This document shows, in pieces, positions 6,453 to 15,769 of a stretch of DNA of 34,708 bases. The notes beneath the pieces are model-generated. The model was given only the letters and a program-made list of their open reading frames with translations, was not told where the DNA came from and searched no databases. Position 1 is the first letter of the stretch. The number at the start of each line of letters is the position of its first letter. The translations under genes were made by a program, and so were the position numbers. Source of the DNA: Gammaproteobacteria bacterium (lineage in GTDB: Bacteria; Pseudomonadota; Gammaproteobacteria; Burkholderiales; Burkholderiaceae_D); NCBI GenBank assembly GCA_903970185.1, contig CAJCIC010000053.1:1-34708 (forward strand), given 5' to 3'.

Positions 6453-8303
6453 ATGGCCACCCCCCCTCTAGCCTCCGTCGCCAGCGCCTTGCAAGGCGCC
6501 AAGCCAGATGGTCCTAGCGCCGTTCGCGCTGCTCGTCCGATCAAGCCTCTTGGGGAACAGCTGATCAGCCAGATCGCGGCCGGGGAAGTGGTTGAGCGAC
6601 CGGCCTCGGTTGTCAAGGAACTGCTCGAAAACGCGCTTGACGCCGACGCCTCGCGCATCGACGTCAGGCTTGAACAGGGCGGCGTCAAGCGCATCGTCGT
6701 GGCCGATGATGGCAGCGGCATTCCGGAAGCGGAACTACCGCTGGCGCTGGCGCGCCATGCGACGTCCAAGGTGTCGAATCTGGCCGAGCTCGAAGCGGTG
6801 GCAACGCTCGGCTTTCGCGGCGAGGCCCTGGCGTCGATCGCCTCGGTGGCGCGCCTGACCCTGACGAGTCGCGTCGCAACCGCCTCGCACGCATTCCAGA
6901 TTGCCAGCGACGACGCCGAAGTGCGTCCTGCAAGCGGTGGCTTTGGCACCACGGTCGAAGTGTCCGATCTCTACTGGAACACGCCAGCACGACGAAAATT
7001 CCTGAAGACCGAAGCTACCGAGCTTGGTCACTGTCACGAAGCGGTCAGGCGCATTGCGCTCGCGCGTCCGGACGTGACCATCACGCTCACGCATAACGGC
7101 CGCGTGCTTGAGCACCGCCGGGCAACGGACATCGGTGCGCGCGTCCTTGCGCTGCTGGGGACCGAATTCGCAGCGCAGCACCGGGCGGTTTCACACGTGG
7201 CAGGCGAGGGCCTCGAGCGCTTAGCGCTTGGCGGCTTTATCGGACTGCCTGCGGTTGCCCGCGCCAGCGCCAACGGCCAGTATTTCTTTGTCAACGGCCG
7301 CTTCGTGCGCGACCGCATCCTGGGCCACGCCGTCAGGGCGGCTTTCGAGGACGTTTTGCATGGCGAGCGCTTTCCTGCCTATGTGCTCGCCCTCGAACTC
7401 GATGCGAGGCGTGTCGATGTCAATGTTCATCCCTCGAAGACCGAGGTGCGCTTTCGCGATAGCCAGGCCGTGCACCGTTTCGTCTTCCAGGTCGTGCAGC
7501 AGGCGCTAGCTGCGGCCGCCGGACGCGACAGGGCTTCAGGCGCGGTCTACGTCAATGCTCCGACCTCGCTTGCCGACCTCGCCCGGATGCAGACGCAAAC
7601 GCCCCTGTCGATGGGTGTAGCCCAGCCCAGCGCGCCGTATTTCGCGATGTTCGCAGCGCCTGGCGCTGACAATGCCGAAACCTTCGCGCCGCCGCACGCA
7701 GCCCCTCCCGAAGAGGGCGAGCATCCCCTTGGATTTGCCCTGGGCCAGCTCCATGGCATCTACATCCTTGCGCAAAACGCATCGGGCCTTGTGCTCGTCG
7801 ACATGCACGCGGCGCATGAACGCATTCTTTATGAGCAACTCAAGAATGCGCTCGATTGCCAAGGTGCTGCCGAGCAGCCGCTTCTGATTCCGGCCGTCTT
7901 CAATGCCACCGACGTCGAGGTGGCGCTTGCCGCCGAAGCGCACGAGGTGCTCGCCCGCCTTGGCTTTTCGCTAAGTCCTGCCGGGCCAAACGCACTTGTC
8001 ATTCGGGCGGTGCCTGCGCTACTTGCCGACGCCGACGCCGTGGCCCTTGCGCGCGGCGTTTTGGCCGATATCGAAAAATATGGTGCCTCACGACTCTTGA
8101 CCGAGCGCAGGAACGAACTGCTCTCGACCATGGCCTGCCACCGCGCGGTGCGCGCCAATCGACAGCTTACGCTCACCGAAATGAATGCCCTTTTGCGAAC
8201 GATGGAAGCCACCGAACGGTCCGATCAGTGCAACCATGGCCGGCCGACCTGGACCCAATGGCGGCTGGCCGATCTCGACCGGCTTTTCATGCGCGGACAA
8301 TGA
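6453..8303 (+). CDS. mutL: DNA mismatch repair protein MutL
   Basis: Links MutS mismatch recognition to strand processing. From ATG 6453 the protein is 616 residues. The N-terminal GHKL ATPase has [10 protein letters not shown] (E57, N60), DDGSGI at 85-90, ATSKV at 103-107, GFRGEAL at 120-126 and PSKTEVRF at the end of the transducer domain. The C-terminal dimerisation domain begins near residue 425 and holds [12 protein letters not shown] at 450-461, a form of the endonuclease motif DQHA(X)2E(X)4E with M for Q, plus ACHRA near 562 and CNHGRP at 593-598, the other parts of that metal site. It is thus the nicking type expected in bacteria without MutH. About 30 extra residues precede the usual family start ([16 protein letters not shown]). 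miaA follows 16 bases later. Confidence 0.95.
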   Translation: MATPPLASVASALQGAKPDGPSAVRAARPIKPLGEQLISQIAAGEVVERPASVVKELLENALDADASRIDVRLEQGGVKRIVVADDGSGIPEAELPLALARHATSKVSNLAELEAVATLGFRGEALASIASVARLTLTSRVATASHAFQIASDDAEVRPASGGFGTTVEVSDLYWNTPARRKFLKTEATELGHCHEAVRRIALARPDVTITLTHNGRVLEHRRATDIGARVLALLGTEFAAQHRAVSHVAGEGLERLALGGFIGLPAVARASANGQYFFVNGRFVRDRILGHAVRAAFEDVLHGERFPAYVLALELDARRVDVNVHPSKTEVRFRDSQAVHRFVFQVVQQALAAAAGRDRASGAVYVNAPTSLADLARMQTQTPLSMGVAQPSAPYFAMFAAPGADNAETFAPPHAAPPEEGEHPLGFALGQLHGIYILAQNASGLVLVDMHAAHERILYEQLKNALDCQGAAEQPLLIPAVFNATDVEVALAAEAHEVLARLGFSLSPAGPNALVIRAVPALLADADAVALARGVLADIEKYGASRLLTERRNELLSTMACHRAVRANRQLTLTEMNALLRTMEATERSDQCNHGRPTWTQWRLADLDRLFMRGQ

Positions 8304-8319
8304 CACTGCCGTGGCCGTA

Positions 8320-9255
8320 ATGCCACAGGTGCTGTGTCTGATGGGGCCAACTGCGAGCGGCAAGAGTGCGGCTGCAGCAGCACTTGCCGCCGCTTTTCCG
8401 ATCGAAGTCATCAGCGTCGACTCGGCGCTCGTCTATCGCGGCATGGACATCGGCACGGCCAAGCCCGATGCCAGCGAGCGGGCGCGAATCCCCCATCACC
8501 TGATCGACATTCTGGAGCCCGAAGAGAGCTATTCGGCGGCGCGCTTTGCCAAGGATGCCGATGCATGCATCAACGCCGTGTTCCGGCGCGAGCGCGTGCC
8601 CCTCCTGGTCGGTGGCACCATGCTCTACTTCAAGGCCCTCGCACAGGGCCTTAACGCCATGCCGCCTGCCAACGCCAGCGTTCGACGAGCACTCGAAGAC
8701 GAGGCCAACGTGCTCGGCTGGCCCAGGATGCACGAGGAATTGCGACGCGTCGATGCCATCACCGCAGCGCGGCTTGACCCGAATGACGCGCAACGCATCC
8801 AGCGCGCGCTCGAAGTCTTTCGCGTGAGCGGCGTGCCCTTATCGCAGCTGCACGAAGGAAAGCGGGGTAGAGCCTCGCCGTGGCGGTTTGTCAATGTCGC
8901 GCTCGAGCCCCTGGATCGGGCGCGCCTGCACCAGCAAATCGAGAAGCGCTTTGACGCCATGCTCGAGGCCGGATTTCTAAAAGAGGTGGCGCGCCTGATG
9001 CAGCGAGACGCGCTGACCCGCGATGTGCCCTCGATGCGCGCCGTGGGCTATCGTCAGGCCTGGGAGCATCTGGCCGGCGAAACCGACATCGCGACCATGC
9101 GCGAGAAGGCCATCGCCGCCACGCGACAGCTCGCCAAGCACCAGTTGACCTGGTTGCGCTCGATTCCCGATCGCATCTCGCTTGACTGCTTCGCAAGCGA
9201 CGTCGTGCTGCAAGTAGAAGCCGCTGCGCGCAAGGTCCTCGCGCCTTGCGGCTAG
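8320..9255 (+). CDS. miaA: tRNA dimethylallyltransferase MiaA
   Basis: Transfers the dimethylallyl group to N6 of A37 in tRNAs reading UNN codons. 311 residues from ATG 8320: P-loop GPTASGKS at 9-16, [16 protein letters not shown] at 34-49, [30 protein letters not shown], the variable insertion domain, then [15 protein letters not shown] and [12 protein letters not shown] near the end. All family motifs are present. A GTG at 8311 in the same frame is an alternative start; the open frame further upstream lies within mutL and is not family-like. It follows mutL by 16 bases, as in many proteobacteria, and probably shares its transcript. No hfq follows, unlike in enterobacteria. Confidence 0.95.
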   Translation: MPQVLCLMGPTASGKSAAAAALAAAFPIEVISVDSALVYRGMDIGTAKPDASERARIPHHLIDILEPEESYSAARFAKDADACINAVFRRERVPLLVGGTMLYFKALAQGLNAMPPANASVRRALEDEANVLGWPRMHEELRRVDAITAARLDPNDAQRIQRALEVFRVSGVPLSQLHEGKRGRASPWRFVNVALEPLDRARLHQQIEKRFDAMLEAGFLKEVARLMQRDALTRDVPSMRAVGYRQAWEHLAGETDIATMREKAIAATRQLAKHQLTWLRSIPDRISLDCFASDVVLQVEAAARKVLAPCG

Positions 9256-9327
9256 GATTGGGCCTTTGCACACGGGGGTGGGAAATCATGGGTGCAGCGA
9301 AGAGCCCCGTCATTCTAGTACGTAGCG

Positions 9328-10101
9328 ATGAGTCGATTTAGGCGCTTCCTCGTCAAGCTCGCCGCAGTCGGCGTTGCGCTCGCCCTTGCCGGCTGCCTGA
9401 GTCTCGAGCCGCTGCAACGGTCCTTGCTCTACTATCCGCAGCCACCCGATGCCACTGATCCCGGGGCGCTCTTTGAGTTGCCGATTGCGGGCGAGCACGT
9501 CTTCTATCGGCTCGACGATGTTGCCGGCACGCAGGCCCTGATCTATTTTGCCGGCAATGGCGACGATGCCGCGAAGACCCTGCCCCTTCTGCGGCAGGCG
9601 TACCCGCATCGGGCCCTCTATGCGCTTGAGTATCGCGGTTTCGGCGACAGCTCCGGTCTGCCCAGCGAGAAGGCCCTGGTCTCCGACGCGCTGCTGCTTT
9701 TTGACGTCGCTCACGAGCAGCATGCTGACATTTTGCTGCTGGGACGCAGTCTTGGCAGCGGGATTGCAGTGCAGGTCGCGGCAGGTCGCCCGGCCACGGC
9801 ACTTGTTCTCATCACGCCCTACGACAGTGTCGTGAATGTCGCGAAGGATCAGTACCCGCGCTTGCCATTGGACTGGATCATGACCGACCGCTACGAATCG
9901 TGGCGATTCGCGCCTCGCATATCGGTTCCAACCGTGTTGCTGATCGCCTCGAACGACAGGCTGATCTCCCGTGCAAGAAGCCAGGCGTTGTTTGAGTGCT
10001 TTCGCCCGGGCGTCGCGACCTTGCACGTGATCGAAGGCGCGGATCACAACGATATCCTTGCGAGCCCCGAACTGTTGCTACAGCTACAAAGCCGCCCATA
10101 G
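9328..10101 (+). CDS. Lipoprotein alpha/beta hydrolase
   Basis: A 257-residue protein with a lipoprotein signal: basic start RFRRF, hydrophobic stretch and lipobox LAGC with C23. The body is an alpha/beta hydrolase: LIYFAGNGDD (oxyanion region) near 71-80, YRGFGDSSG at 102-110, nucleophile S141 in GRSLGSG, acid D210 in IASNDRLI and H240 in GADHNDI. All three catalytic residues are present, so it should be an active serine hydrolase anchored to a membrane. The substrate is unknown; the closest general type is the BEM46/YfhR-like hydrolases. It stands alone between miaA (+) and a convergent small gene. Confidence 0.85.
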   Translation: MSRFRRFLVKLAAVGVALALAGCLSLEPLQRSLLYYPQPPDATDPGALFELPIAGEHVFYRLDDVAGTQALIYFAGNGDDAAKTLPLLRQAYPHRALYALEYRGFGDSSGLPSEKALVSDALLLFDVAHEQHADILLLGRSLGSGIAVQVAAGRPATALVLITPYDSVVNVAKDQYPRLPLDWIMTDRYESWRFAPRISVPTVLLIASNDRLISRARSQALFECFRPGVATLHVIEGADHNDILASPELLLQLQSRP

Positions 10102-10421
10102 GAAAACGCCAGCGCGCCAGCGCCGCACTTTCGATCTGATCGCGGCTTGCGCGGGAGCGAAAAACAGGCCCGGCAAACGACCGCCGGTCAAAGCGCGAGG
10201 CGACCGGCGACCTGCACGACAGCGACATGTGTCCACTCACGCCGGAGGTCGTGCAAGGCACGATGCCGCTGCCTGAGAATCATCCACGAAGAGCAATGGG
10301 CGCCTTGCACCTTTGCTGCGCACGGGTTGGCATTGCCGAACGCTTCGTTTCTGCAGAAGAGCGCCAACCCAGCGCTGCCAGATACGCGGCACTGCAAGCC
10401 GCGGACGTTTCCTGGCTGGCG
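10102..10421. other. Intergenic stretch between convergent genes
   Basis: About 320 bases between the lipoprotein hydrolase (+) and the small membrane protein (-). Short frames on both strands show no family features. The only structure noticed is a loose inverted repeat, GCACGAC (10214-10220) with GTCGTGC (10248-10254), separated by 27 bases and without a T-tract. No rho-independent terminator for either convergent gene is obvious. Confidence 0.5.
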
Positions 10422-10625
10422 CTAAACCCGCGCCCCCAGAAGCCTCGCCGGCAGGAACAATAAGGCGCGAATCAGGGCAAAGACGGCCTCAAGGGTGATG
10501 CCAAGCAAGACGAAAGGGATCGACAAAAGAAAGATCACCGGCAAGAGCACGAGCAAAAGCAGCGCGAGCGGCCATGAGATCGACAGTACGACGCAAAACA
10601 GAACCACGCCAAGCAGGAATTTCAT
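10422..10625 (-). CDS. Small membrane protein of unknown function
   Basis: A 67-residue, very hydrophobic protein starting MKFLLGVVLF, with two to three membrane stretches (about 3-20, 22-42 and 44-60) and a basic end (PARLLGARV). ATG 10625 has GCGAGG seven bases upstream, a good binding site, and is preferred over the longer frame reaching 10805, which overlaps the end of hmgA and lacks coding character. It lies 149 bases downstream of hmgA on the same strand, so it may be the last gene of that unit or have its own promoter. No domain recognised. Confidence 0.6.
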   Translation of the reverse strand: MKFLLGVVLFCVVLSISWPLALLLLVLLPVIFLLSIPFVLLGITLEAVFALIRALLFLPARLLGARV

Positions 10626-10774
10626 GTTCGCCTCGCAATGAGAAGATGGATTCACTCTAGCGCAAGGCTGCCATCGGGGTCGATGCTGGGCGACGAAGCT
10701 CGCAAAACGCGGGGCGAACTGCAGCGCCAGGCGACAGACGGGCCGCCCGATCGCAGAGCATCGTGAAGACGCAC

Positions 10775-12070
10775 CTAGCTCAGTTTGCCAAGCCCGTCCC
10801 AGCACGCGTCGTAATCCGTTTGCAGCGCGGGCGAGGACAGCGCCTTTTGCGTGACGCGATAGACGTGTCGCGCCTCGAACATGAACGCCAGCGTGTCGAC
10901 AAGGCGCTGCGGCACGAGATCGGCGCTTGAGGCCTTGTCAAAAGTGGCCCGATCGGGCCCGTGCGAGGTCATGCAGTTGTGCAAACTGACTGCACCCGGG
11001 GCGAAGCCATCGGCCTTGGCATCATAGACGCCTTGCACCAGACCCATGAATTCACTCATCACGTTACGGTGATACCAGGGCGGCCTGAAGGTGTGTTCGG
11101 CCACCATCCAGCGCGGTGGAAAGATGACGAAATCGACATTCGCCGTGCCAGGGACTGCAGAAGGCGAGGTCAATACGGTAAAGATCGACGGATCGGGATG
11201 ATCGAAGGTGACGGTATTGACGGCATTAAACAGCGACAGATCATATTTGTAGGGCGCGAGGTTGCCGTGCCATGCGACGACATCCAGCGGCGAGTGGTCG
11301 ATCTCGGTCTGGTGCAGGTGGCCCGCGAATTTGGCGACCAGTACGGCCGGCCCGCTGACATCCTCGAAGGCGGCAACCGGCACCAGAAAGTCACGCGGAT
11401 TGGCAAGGCCGTTAGCGCCAATCGGGCCGAGATCCGGCAGGCGAAACGGCGCGCCGTAGTTCTCGCAGATGTAGCCCCGAACCGGCCCATCGAGGATGGC
11501 GCGAAAGCGCACGCCGCGCGGGATCAGCGCGATCTCGCCTGGGGCGACGTCGATGTGGCCCATCTCGGTGGCAAGATGGAGCACTCCAAGCTGCGGCACG
11601 AAGAGCATCTCGCCATCGGCATTGAAGAAAAAGCGCTGCATCGACTGATTGGCGACATACACATGTGCGGCGCAGCCGTCCTGGGCCAGTGCGTCGCCAG
11701 TGGCAGCAACCGTCGTGATCCCTGCGATCAGGTCGGTGGCGCCGGTGGCAAGCTCGATCGGATTCCAGCGCAGACGGTTAAACGGCACTGCGCAATCGCC
11801 AAGCGGAGCGCTCGCAAAGTCAGCGCCATCGATCTGGCGATACGGCGGGTGCGTCGCGGTCGGCCTTAGGCGGTAGAGCCACGTGCGCAGGTTGCTCGCC
11901 CGCGGCGCGGTAAATGCGGTGCCAGAGAGCTGCTCGGCATAAAGGCCGTGCGCAACGCGCTGCGGGCTGTTCTGGCCCAGGGGCAGCGCCCCGGGGCGCG
12001 CTTCGCTTGCAAAGTGATTGCCAAATCCCGACTGGTATGCAGTTTTCGTGGTCGTGCTCGCGCCATCCAT
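10775..12070 (-). CDS. hmgA: Homogentisate 1,2-dioxygenase
   Basis: Opens the ring of homogentisate to maleylacetoacetate in tyrosine/phenylalanine catabolism, using non-haem Fe(II). 431 residues, full length for the family. It starts [13 protein letters not shown] and carries the iron ligands H334 and E340 in [11 protein letters not shown] and H370 in NCMTSHGPD, plus H291 in FDHPDPS, equivalent to the active-site base. ATG 12070 has a strong AAGGAG six bases upstream. It follows fahA by 21 bases on the same strand, giving two of the three central steps of the pathway. The isomerase (maiA) is not in this window. Confidence 0.96.
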   Translation of the reverse strand: MDGASTTTKTAYQSGFGNHFASEARPGALPLGQNSPQRVAHGLYAEQLSGTAFTAPRASNLRTWLYRLRPTATHPPYRQIDGADFASAPLGDCAVPFNRLRWNPIELATGATDLIAGITTVAATGDALAQDGCAAHVYVANQSMQRFFFNADGEMLFVPQLGVLHLATEMGHIDVAPGEIALIPRGVRFRAILDGPVRGYICENYGAPFRLPDLGPIGANGLANPRDFLVPVAAFEDVSGPAVLVAKFAGHLHQTEIDHSPLDVVAWHGNLAPYKYDLSLFNAVNTVTFDHPDPSIFTVLTSPSAVPGTANVDFVIFPPRWMVAEHTFRPPWYHRNVMSEFMGLVQGVYDAKADGFAPGAVSLHNCMTSHGPDRATFDKASSADLVPQRLVDTLAFMFEARHVYRVTQKALSSPALQTDYDACWDGLGKLS

Positions 12071-12091
12071 GTCTTACTCCTTCAGAGCGCC

Positions 12092-13084
12092 CTAGGGTTT
12101 TGCCACCACCTGATCGATCGCGCCAAATATGCTTGCTCCGTTCGCATCGAGCATTTCGATTCTGATGCGATCGCCAAACTTCATGAAGGGCGTCACCGGA
12201 CTTCCAAAGGCGATGGTCTCGATGCAGCGCTTCTCGGCAATGCAGGCATAGCCGATCGTCTCATCCTCGTTTGCGCCCTTGTTGGAAATCGTGCCGGAGC
12301 CCACGATGGTGCCAGCACGCGCACGGCGCGTCTTGGTGACGTGGGCGATCAGCTGGCCAAAATTGAACACCATGTCGACGCCCGCATTGGGCATGCCGAC
12401 GCGCTTGCCATTCCAGGTGACGTGAACCGGCAGATGAACCTTGCCATCGTGCCAGGCATCGCCAAGCTCGTCTGGCGTCACGGCGACAGGCGAGAAGCTG
12501 CTCGACGGTTTGCCATGGAAAAAGCCAAATCCCTTGGCCAGTTCCTCCGGAATCAGGTTCCTCAGGGAGACATCATTGACGAGCATGACAAGCCTGATGT
12601 GCGCAAGTGCCGCGACAGCGTCAACGCCCATCTCGACATCATCGACGATGACCGCCACTTCGCCTTCGAAATCGATGCCCCAATCCTCGCTGGCAAGAAC
12701 GATATCGTCCATGGGACCGATGAAGTCGTCAGAGCCGCCCTGGTACATCAGGGGGTCATGCCAGAAAGACTCGGGCATTTGCGCACCGCGCGCACGCCGC
12801 ACCAGTTCAACGTGGTTGACGTAGGCCGAACCGTCAGCCCACTGGTAGGCCCTGGGCAGGGGCGACATGGCCTGCGCCGGGTCGAAGGCAAAGGCGGTCT
12901 TGCTGCGCTCGCGGTTTAGCGTTTCGTAGATCGCGCGGAGCTGCGGCTCGAAAAAAGCCCAGTCGTCGAGCGCCGTTTGCAAGGTCGCGCACGCGACATC
13001 TGCGAACTGGGCGTGCTTCAGGTCGCGCGAAACGACGGCAAGATGGCCGTCACGCGATCCATCCTTCAGGGTGGCAAGCTTCAT
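12092..13084 (-). CDS. fahA: Fumarylacetoacetase / FAH-family hydrolase
   Basis: Hydrolyses fumarylacetoacetate to fumarate and acetoacetate, the last step of tyrosine breakdown. 330 residues, the shorter bacterial FAH-fold form. Metal-binding residues E140 and E142 lie in [14 protein letters not shown], with D171 in [22 protein letters not shown] and the C-terminal [10 protein letters not shown] motif are also present. Because the FAH fold covers several acylpyruvate and related hydrolases, the substrate rests on its position directly before hmgA. Its ATG overlaps the purM stop as ATGA (13081-13084), so it should be translated from purM mRNA. Confidence 0.88.
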   Translation of the reverse strand: MKLATLKDGSRDGHLAVVSRDLKHAQFADVACATLQTALDDWAFFEPQLRAIYETLNRERSKTAFAFDPAQAMSPLPRAYQWADGSAYVNHVELVRRARGAQMPESFWHDPLMYQGGSDDFIGPMDDIVLASEDWGIDFEGEVAVIVDDVEMGVDAVAALAHIRLVMLVNDVSLRNLIPEELAKGFGFFHGKPSSSFSPVAVTPDELGDAWHDGKVHLPVHVTWNGKRVGMPNAGVDMVFNFGQLIAHVTKTRRARAGTIVGSGTISNKGANEDETIGYACIAEKRCIETIAFGSPVTPFMKFGDRIRIEMLDANGASIFGAIDQVVAKP

Positions 13085-14148
13085 TGCGTCACCCCGTCAC
13101 TGAACACCGTACCCAAAGCCGCTTCGTGGCGCGCCTCGACCTGGCCAATCACGGCAACCGATTCACCCGCTTCCTCGAGCACTTCGATCGCCTGCGCCAC
13201 ATCGCTTTTGGCCACGGCAATGACAAAGCCGATGCCGCAGTTGAACGTGCGTCGCATTTCGAACGTGGAGATGCCCCCCGCGCCTTGCAGCCATGCAAAA
13301 ACCGCGGGCGGGCTCCAAGCCTCAGCCTCAAGGCGCGCGGCCAGATCGGATCCGAACATGCGATGCGTATTCTCGGTCAAGCCGCCGCCGGTGATGTGCG
13401 CCATGGCCTTGATTTCGACTGCCGCCATGAGCGCAAGCACCGGACGCACATAAATCCGCGTCGGCTCGAGAAGCGCCTCACCCAGGCTCGTCGCACCGCT
13501 TGCGCCCGCAACAAAGCGCGACAGCGGCGCGAATAGATCGGCACCGCTTCTCTCGATCACCTTGCGCACGAGCGAGAAGCCGTTCGAGTGCAGACCCGAC
13601 GAGGCGAGGCCAAGGAGCACATCGCCTTGCGCCAATTTCGTGCCGTCGATGGCACGCGCTTTTTCAACGACGCCCACGGCAAAGCCAGCCAGGTCGTACT
13701 CCCCGGGCGTGAAGGCGCCAGGATGTTCGGCGGTCTCGCCACCGATCAAGGCGCAGCCGGCCAGCTCGCAGCCTTTCGCGATGCCCTGGACGACATCGGT
13801 GGCCACCGCAACATCGAGCCGCTCGCAGACAAAATAGTCCAGAAAAAACAGCGGCTCGGCGCCTTGCACGAGGATGTCGTTGACGCTCATGGCGACCAGG
13901 TCAATGCCAATCGTGTCGTGGCGCTGAAGGGCAAAGGCGAGCTTGAGCTTGGTGCCGACGCCGTCGGTTCCCGACACCAGCACGGGCTCGTGGTAGCGCT
14001 TGGGCAACTCGACGAGGGCACCGAAGCCGCCGATTCCGGCCAAGACCTCCTTGCGCATCGTGCGCTTGGCAAAGGGCTTGATGTTTTCGACGAGCTGGTC
14101 GCCGGCATCGATATCGACGCCGGCATCGCGGTAAGACAGTCCGCTCAT
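13081..14148 (-). CDS. purM: Phosphoribosylformylglycinamidine cyclo-ligase (AIR synthetase)
   Basis: Closes the imidazole ring of 5-aminoimidazole ribotide in purine synthesis, using ATP. 355 residues. Visible signatures: [14 protein letters not shown] at the N-terminus, [13 protein letters not shown] near 59-71, [11 protein letters not shown] near 82-92, [11 protein letters not shown] near 135-145 (many relatives have M where H stands), [14 protein letters not shown] and [10 protein letters not shown]. Start at 14148. It is the first gene of a minus-strand unit with fahA (four-base overlap) and hmgA, and is divergent from hda. A TAAAAT box 70 bases upstream may be its -10 element. Confidence 0.96.
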   Translation of the reverse strand: MSGLSYRDAGVDIDAGDQLVENIKPFAKRTMRKEVLAGIGGFGALVELPKRYHEPVLVSGTDGVGTKLKLAFALQRHDTIGIDLVAMSVNDILVQGAEPLFFLDYFVCERLDVAVATDVVQGIAKGCELAGCALIGGETAEHPGAFTPGEYDLAGFAVGVVEKARAIDGTKLAQGDVLLGLASSGLHSNGFSLVRKVIERSGADLFAPLSRFVAGASGATSLGEALLEPTRIYVRPVLALMAAVEIKAMAHITGGGLTENTHRMFGSDLAARLEAEAWSPPAVFAWLQGAGGISTFEMRRTFNCGIGFVIAVAKSDVAQAIEVLEEAGESVAVIGQVEARHEAALGTVFSDGVTQ

Positions 14149-14160
14149 AGGGGATTTATT

Positions 14161-14188
14161 TTGAGAATTTCACGCGCGCGGCTAAAGT
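14161..14188 (+). promoter_or_regulatory. Candidate promoter for the hda operon
   Basis: TTGAGA (14161-14166), a 16-base spacer and TAAAGT (14183-14188), in the purM/hda divergent region. Five of six and four of six bases fit the sigma-70 consensus. It would give a leader of about 200 bases before hda. A facing TAAAAT on the minus strand (14223-14218) is a possible purM -10, so the two promoters would overlap. Confidence 0.4.
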
Positions 14189-14217
14189 AGCGCCTTTGCC
14201 GACACGCTGGGAGGAGC

Positions 14218-14223
14218 ATTTTA
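14218..14223 (-). promoter_or_regulatory. Candidate -10 element of purM
   Basis: TAAAAT on the minus strand, within GGGGCTAAAATGC, about 70 bases upstream of the purM start. A poor -35 (TTTGCG) lies 17 bases further up. Support is limited to the -10 match and the position. Confidence 0.3.
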
Positions 14224-14394
14224 GCCCCTGCGCCCTCCCCCGCAAAGTTTGGAGCCGATTGTGCACCGACGGTGGCGCTGCGATCGGGCAGAGCCGATGA
14301 ATCATGGTCTTGGCCAATTCCTCTTGCCAGGGCCGATGCGGGCAGCTCTTTTGGCTCTATTTACTCGCGCAACTGCAAGGCGCGCACCACACCG

Positions 14395-15090
14395 ATGACT
14401 TCGCCTTCGGAGCAGTTCATATTGGATATCGGGCCTCTTGCCAGGCCCACGCTTGAGAATTTCGTCGTCGGGCGCAATCGCCAGGTCCTTGGCACCTTGC
14501 AGTCGTTTCGCACGCTGCCGCCGGCCGAACGCTATATTCATCTCTACGGTGCGCCCGGCTCCGGGCGCAGCCACCTGCTGCGGGCGCTCGCAGAGGCTGA
14601 AGGCGGCCGCTACATTGCGCCTGGCGACGACGCGAAGAACTGGCAATTCGCCGAAGGCGTCGCGCTTTTTGCCATCGATGACGTGCACAGGACGAGCGAG
14701 GCCGAGCAGGGACTTCTTTTCATGCTGATCAACGAGGCGCGCGCCATTGCCGGATTGGGTGTCGTCACCGCAGGCGACCAGCCTCCGCTCGCACTCAAGG
14801 TACGGGAAGACGTGCGCACGCGCCTTGGCTGGGGGCTCGTGTTCCAGCTCGAGGCGCTTGATGACGCCGACCTCGATGCAGCGCTTTGCGCCCACGCCAG
14901 CCAGCTCGGCCTTTCGCTTGGCGCGGATGTCAGGCGCTATCTGCTCACGCATTGCGAGCGCAACCTCGGTTTTCTGACGCAACTTGTCACCCAGCTCGAC
15001 CGCCATGCGCTGTCCTCGCATCGTCAGGTGACGCTGCCCCTGTTGCGAAATTTCCTCGACGACAAGGCACAAGGCAGCCATGGACCGTGA
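14395..15090 (+). CDS. hda: DnaA regulatory inactivator Hda
   Basis: AAA+ relative of DnaA that, with the DNA-loaded sliding clamp, triggers hydrolysis of DnaA-bound ATP after initiation. 231 residues. It starts with a short segment containing QFILDI, a plausible clamp-binding motif, then PTLENFVVGRN. The Walker A is GAPGSGRS at 52-59 with Arg in place of Lys, also true of E. coli Hda. Walker B is LFAIDDVH at 91-98, and the arginine-bearing VREDVRTRLGWGL segment follows. ATG 14395 is chosen because family similarity begins there; upstream in-frame codons to 14272 look non-coding. No clear ribosome binding site. First gene of a seven-gene run; its last 11 bases overlap the HAD gene. Confidence 0.92.
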   Translation: MTSPSEQFILDIGPLARPTLENFVVGRNRQVLGTLQSFRTLPPAERYIHLYGAPGSGRSHLLRALAEAEGGRYIAPGDDAKNWQFAEGVALFAIDDVHRTSEAEQGLLFMLINEARAIAGLGVVTAGDQPPLALKVREDVRTRLGWGLVFQLEALDDADLDAALCAHASQLGLSLGADVRRYLLTHCERNLGFLTQLVTQLDRHALSSHRQVTLPLLRNFLDDKAQGSHGP

Positions 15091-15757
15091 CCTGGCGCTG
15101 TTCGATCTTGATCACACGCTCTTGCCGATCGATTCAGACCACGCCTGGGGCGAATTCCTGATCGCAAGTGGCGTCGTTGACGCCAAGACCTACAAGGCCG
15201 CCAACGATCGTTTCTATGCCGACTATGAGGCCGGCAGCCTCGATATCGCCGTCTACCTCGAATTTACCCTCGCGCCGCTATTGGGCCGCAACCGGCAGGA
15301 GCTCGCGCGCTTGCATTCGACATTCATGAAAGAGGTGATCGCGCCCGCGATTTTGCCCGCAGCACTTGATCTGGTCAGGCACCACCGCGAACGCGGCGAT
15401 CTGTGTGCCATCGTCACCGGCACCAACAGCTTCATCACGGCACCGATCGCGCGTGCCTTTGGCATCGATCACCTGATTGCCAGCGTCGCCGCACTTGAGG
15501 GCGGCCGCTTGACCGGCAAGATGCGCGGAACGCCGGCCTATCGCGAGGGCAAGGTGACGCGCGTTGCGGCCTGGCTTGAGAGCATGGCACTGTCGCTTGA
15601 AAACGCACCGCGCTCGACCTTCTACAGTGACTCGCACAATGACCTGCCCCTGCTCGAGCGCGTGACCGATCCGGTTGCGACCAACCCCGACGCAACGCTT
15701 AGGGCCAGGGCCCTTGAGCGCGGCTGGCGTATCCTTGAACTCTTCGCGCGCGTCTGA
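15080..15757 (+). CDS. HAD-superfamily phosphatase, SerB-like (subfamily IB)
   Basis: A 225-residue HAD hydrolase. Motif I is FDLDHTLLP with nucleophile D9 and D11, motif II is TGTNS near residue 114, a lysine lies in REGKVTRV and motif IV is YSDSHNDLPLL near 183. The helical cap between motifs I and II (residues ~20-90) is typical of subfamily IB, the group of phosphoserine-phosphatase-like enzymes. The substrate is not evident; serine or histidinol phosphatase activity is possible but unsupported here. It overlaps hda by 11 bases and is followed 12 bases later by pcnB. This position between hda and pcnB is recalled as usual for Burkholderiales. Confidence 0.88.
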   Translation: MDRDLALFDLDHTLLPIDSDHAWGEFLIASGVVDAKTYKAANDRFYADYEAGSLDIAVYLEFTLAPLLGRNRQELARLHSTFMKEVIAPAILPAALDLVRHHRERGDLCAIVTGTNSFITAPIARAFGIDHLIASVAALEGGRLTGKMRGTPAYREGKVTRVAAWLESMALSLENAPRSTFYSDSHNDLPLLERVTDPVATNPDATLRARALERGWRILELFARV

Positions 15758-15769
15758 AATCCGAAAAGC

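Noticed and set aside
11170..11869. Plus-strand frame of about 300 codons opposite hmgA (10961-11869), and similar frames opposite purM, hda and tldD
   Set aside because: They are shadows of strongly supported genes and lack family motifs of their own.
14272..14394. 41-codon extension of the hda frame upstream of the ATG at 14395
   Set aside because: The residues are unlike Hda, and the clamp-binding segment belongs at the N-terminus; the stretch is better read as a leader.
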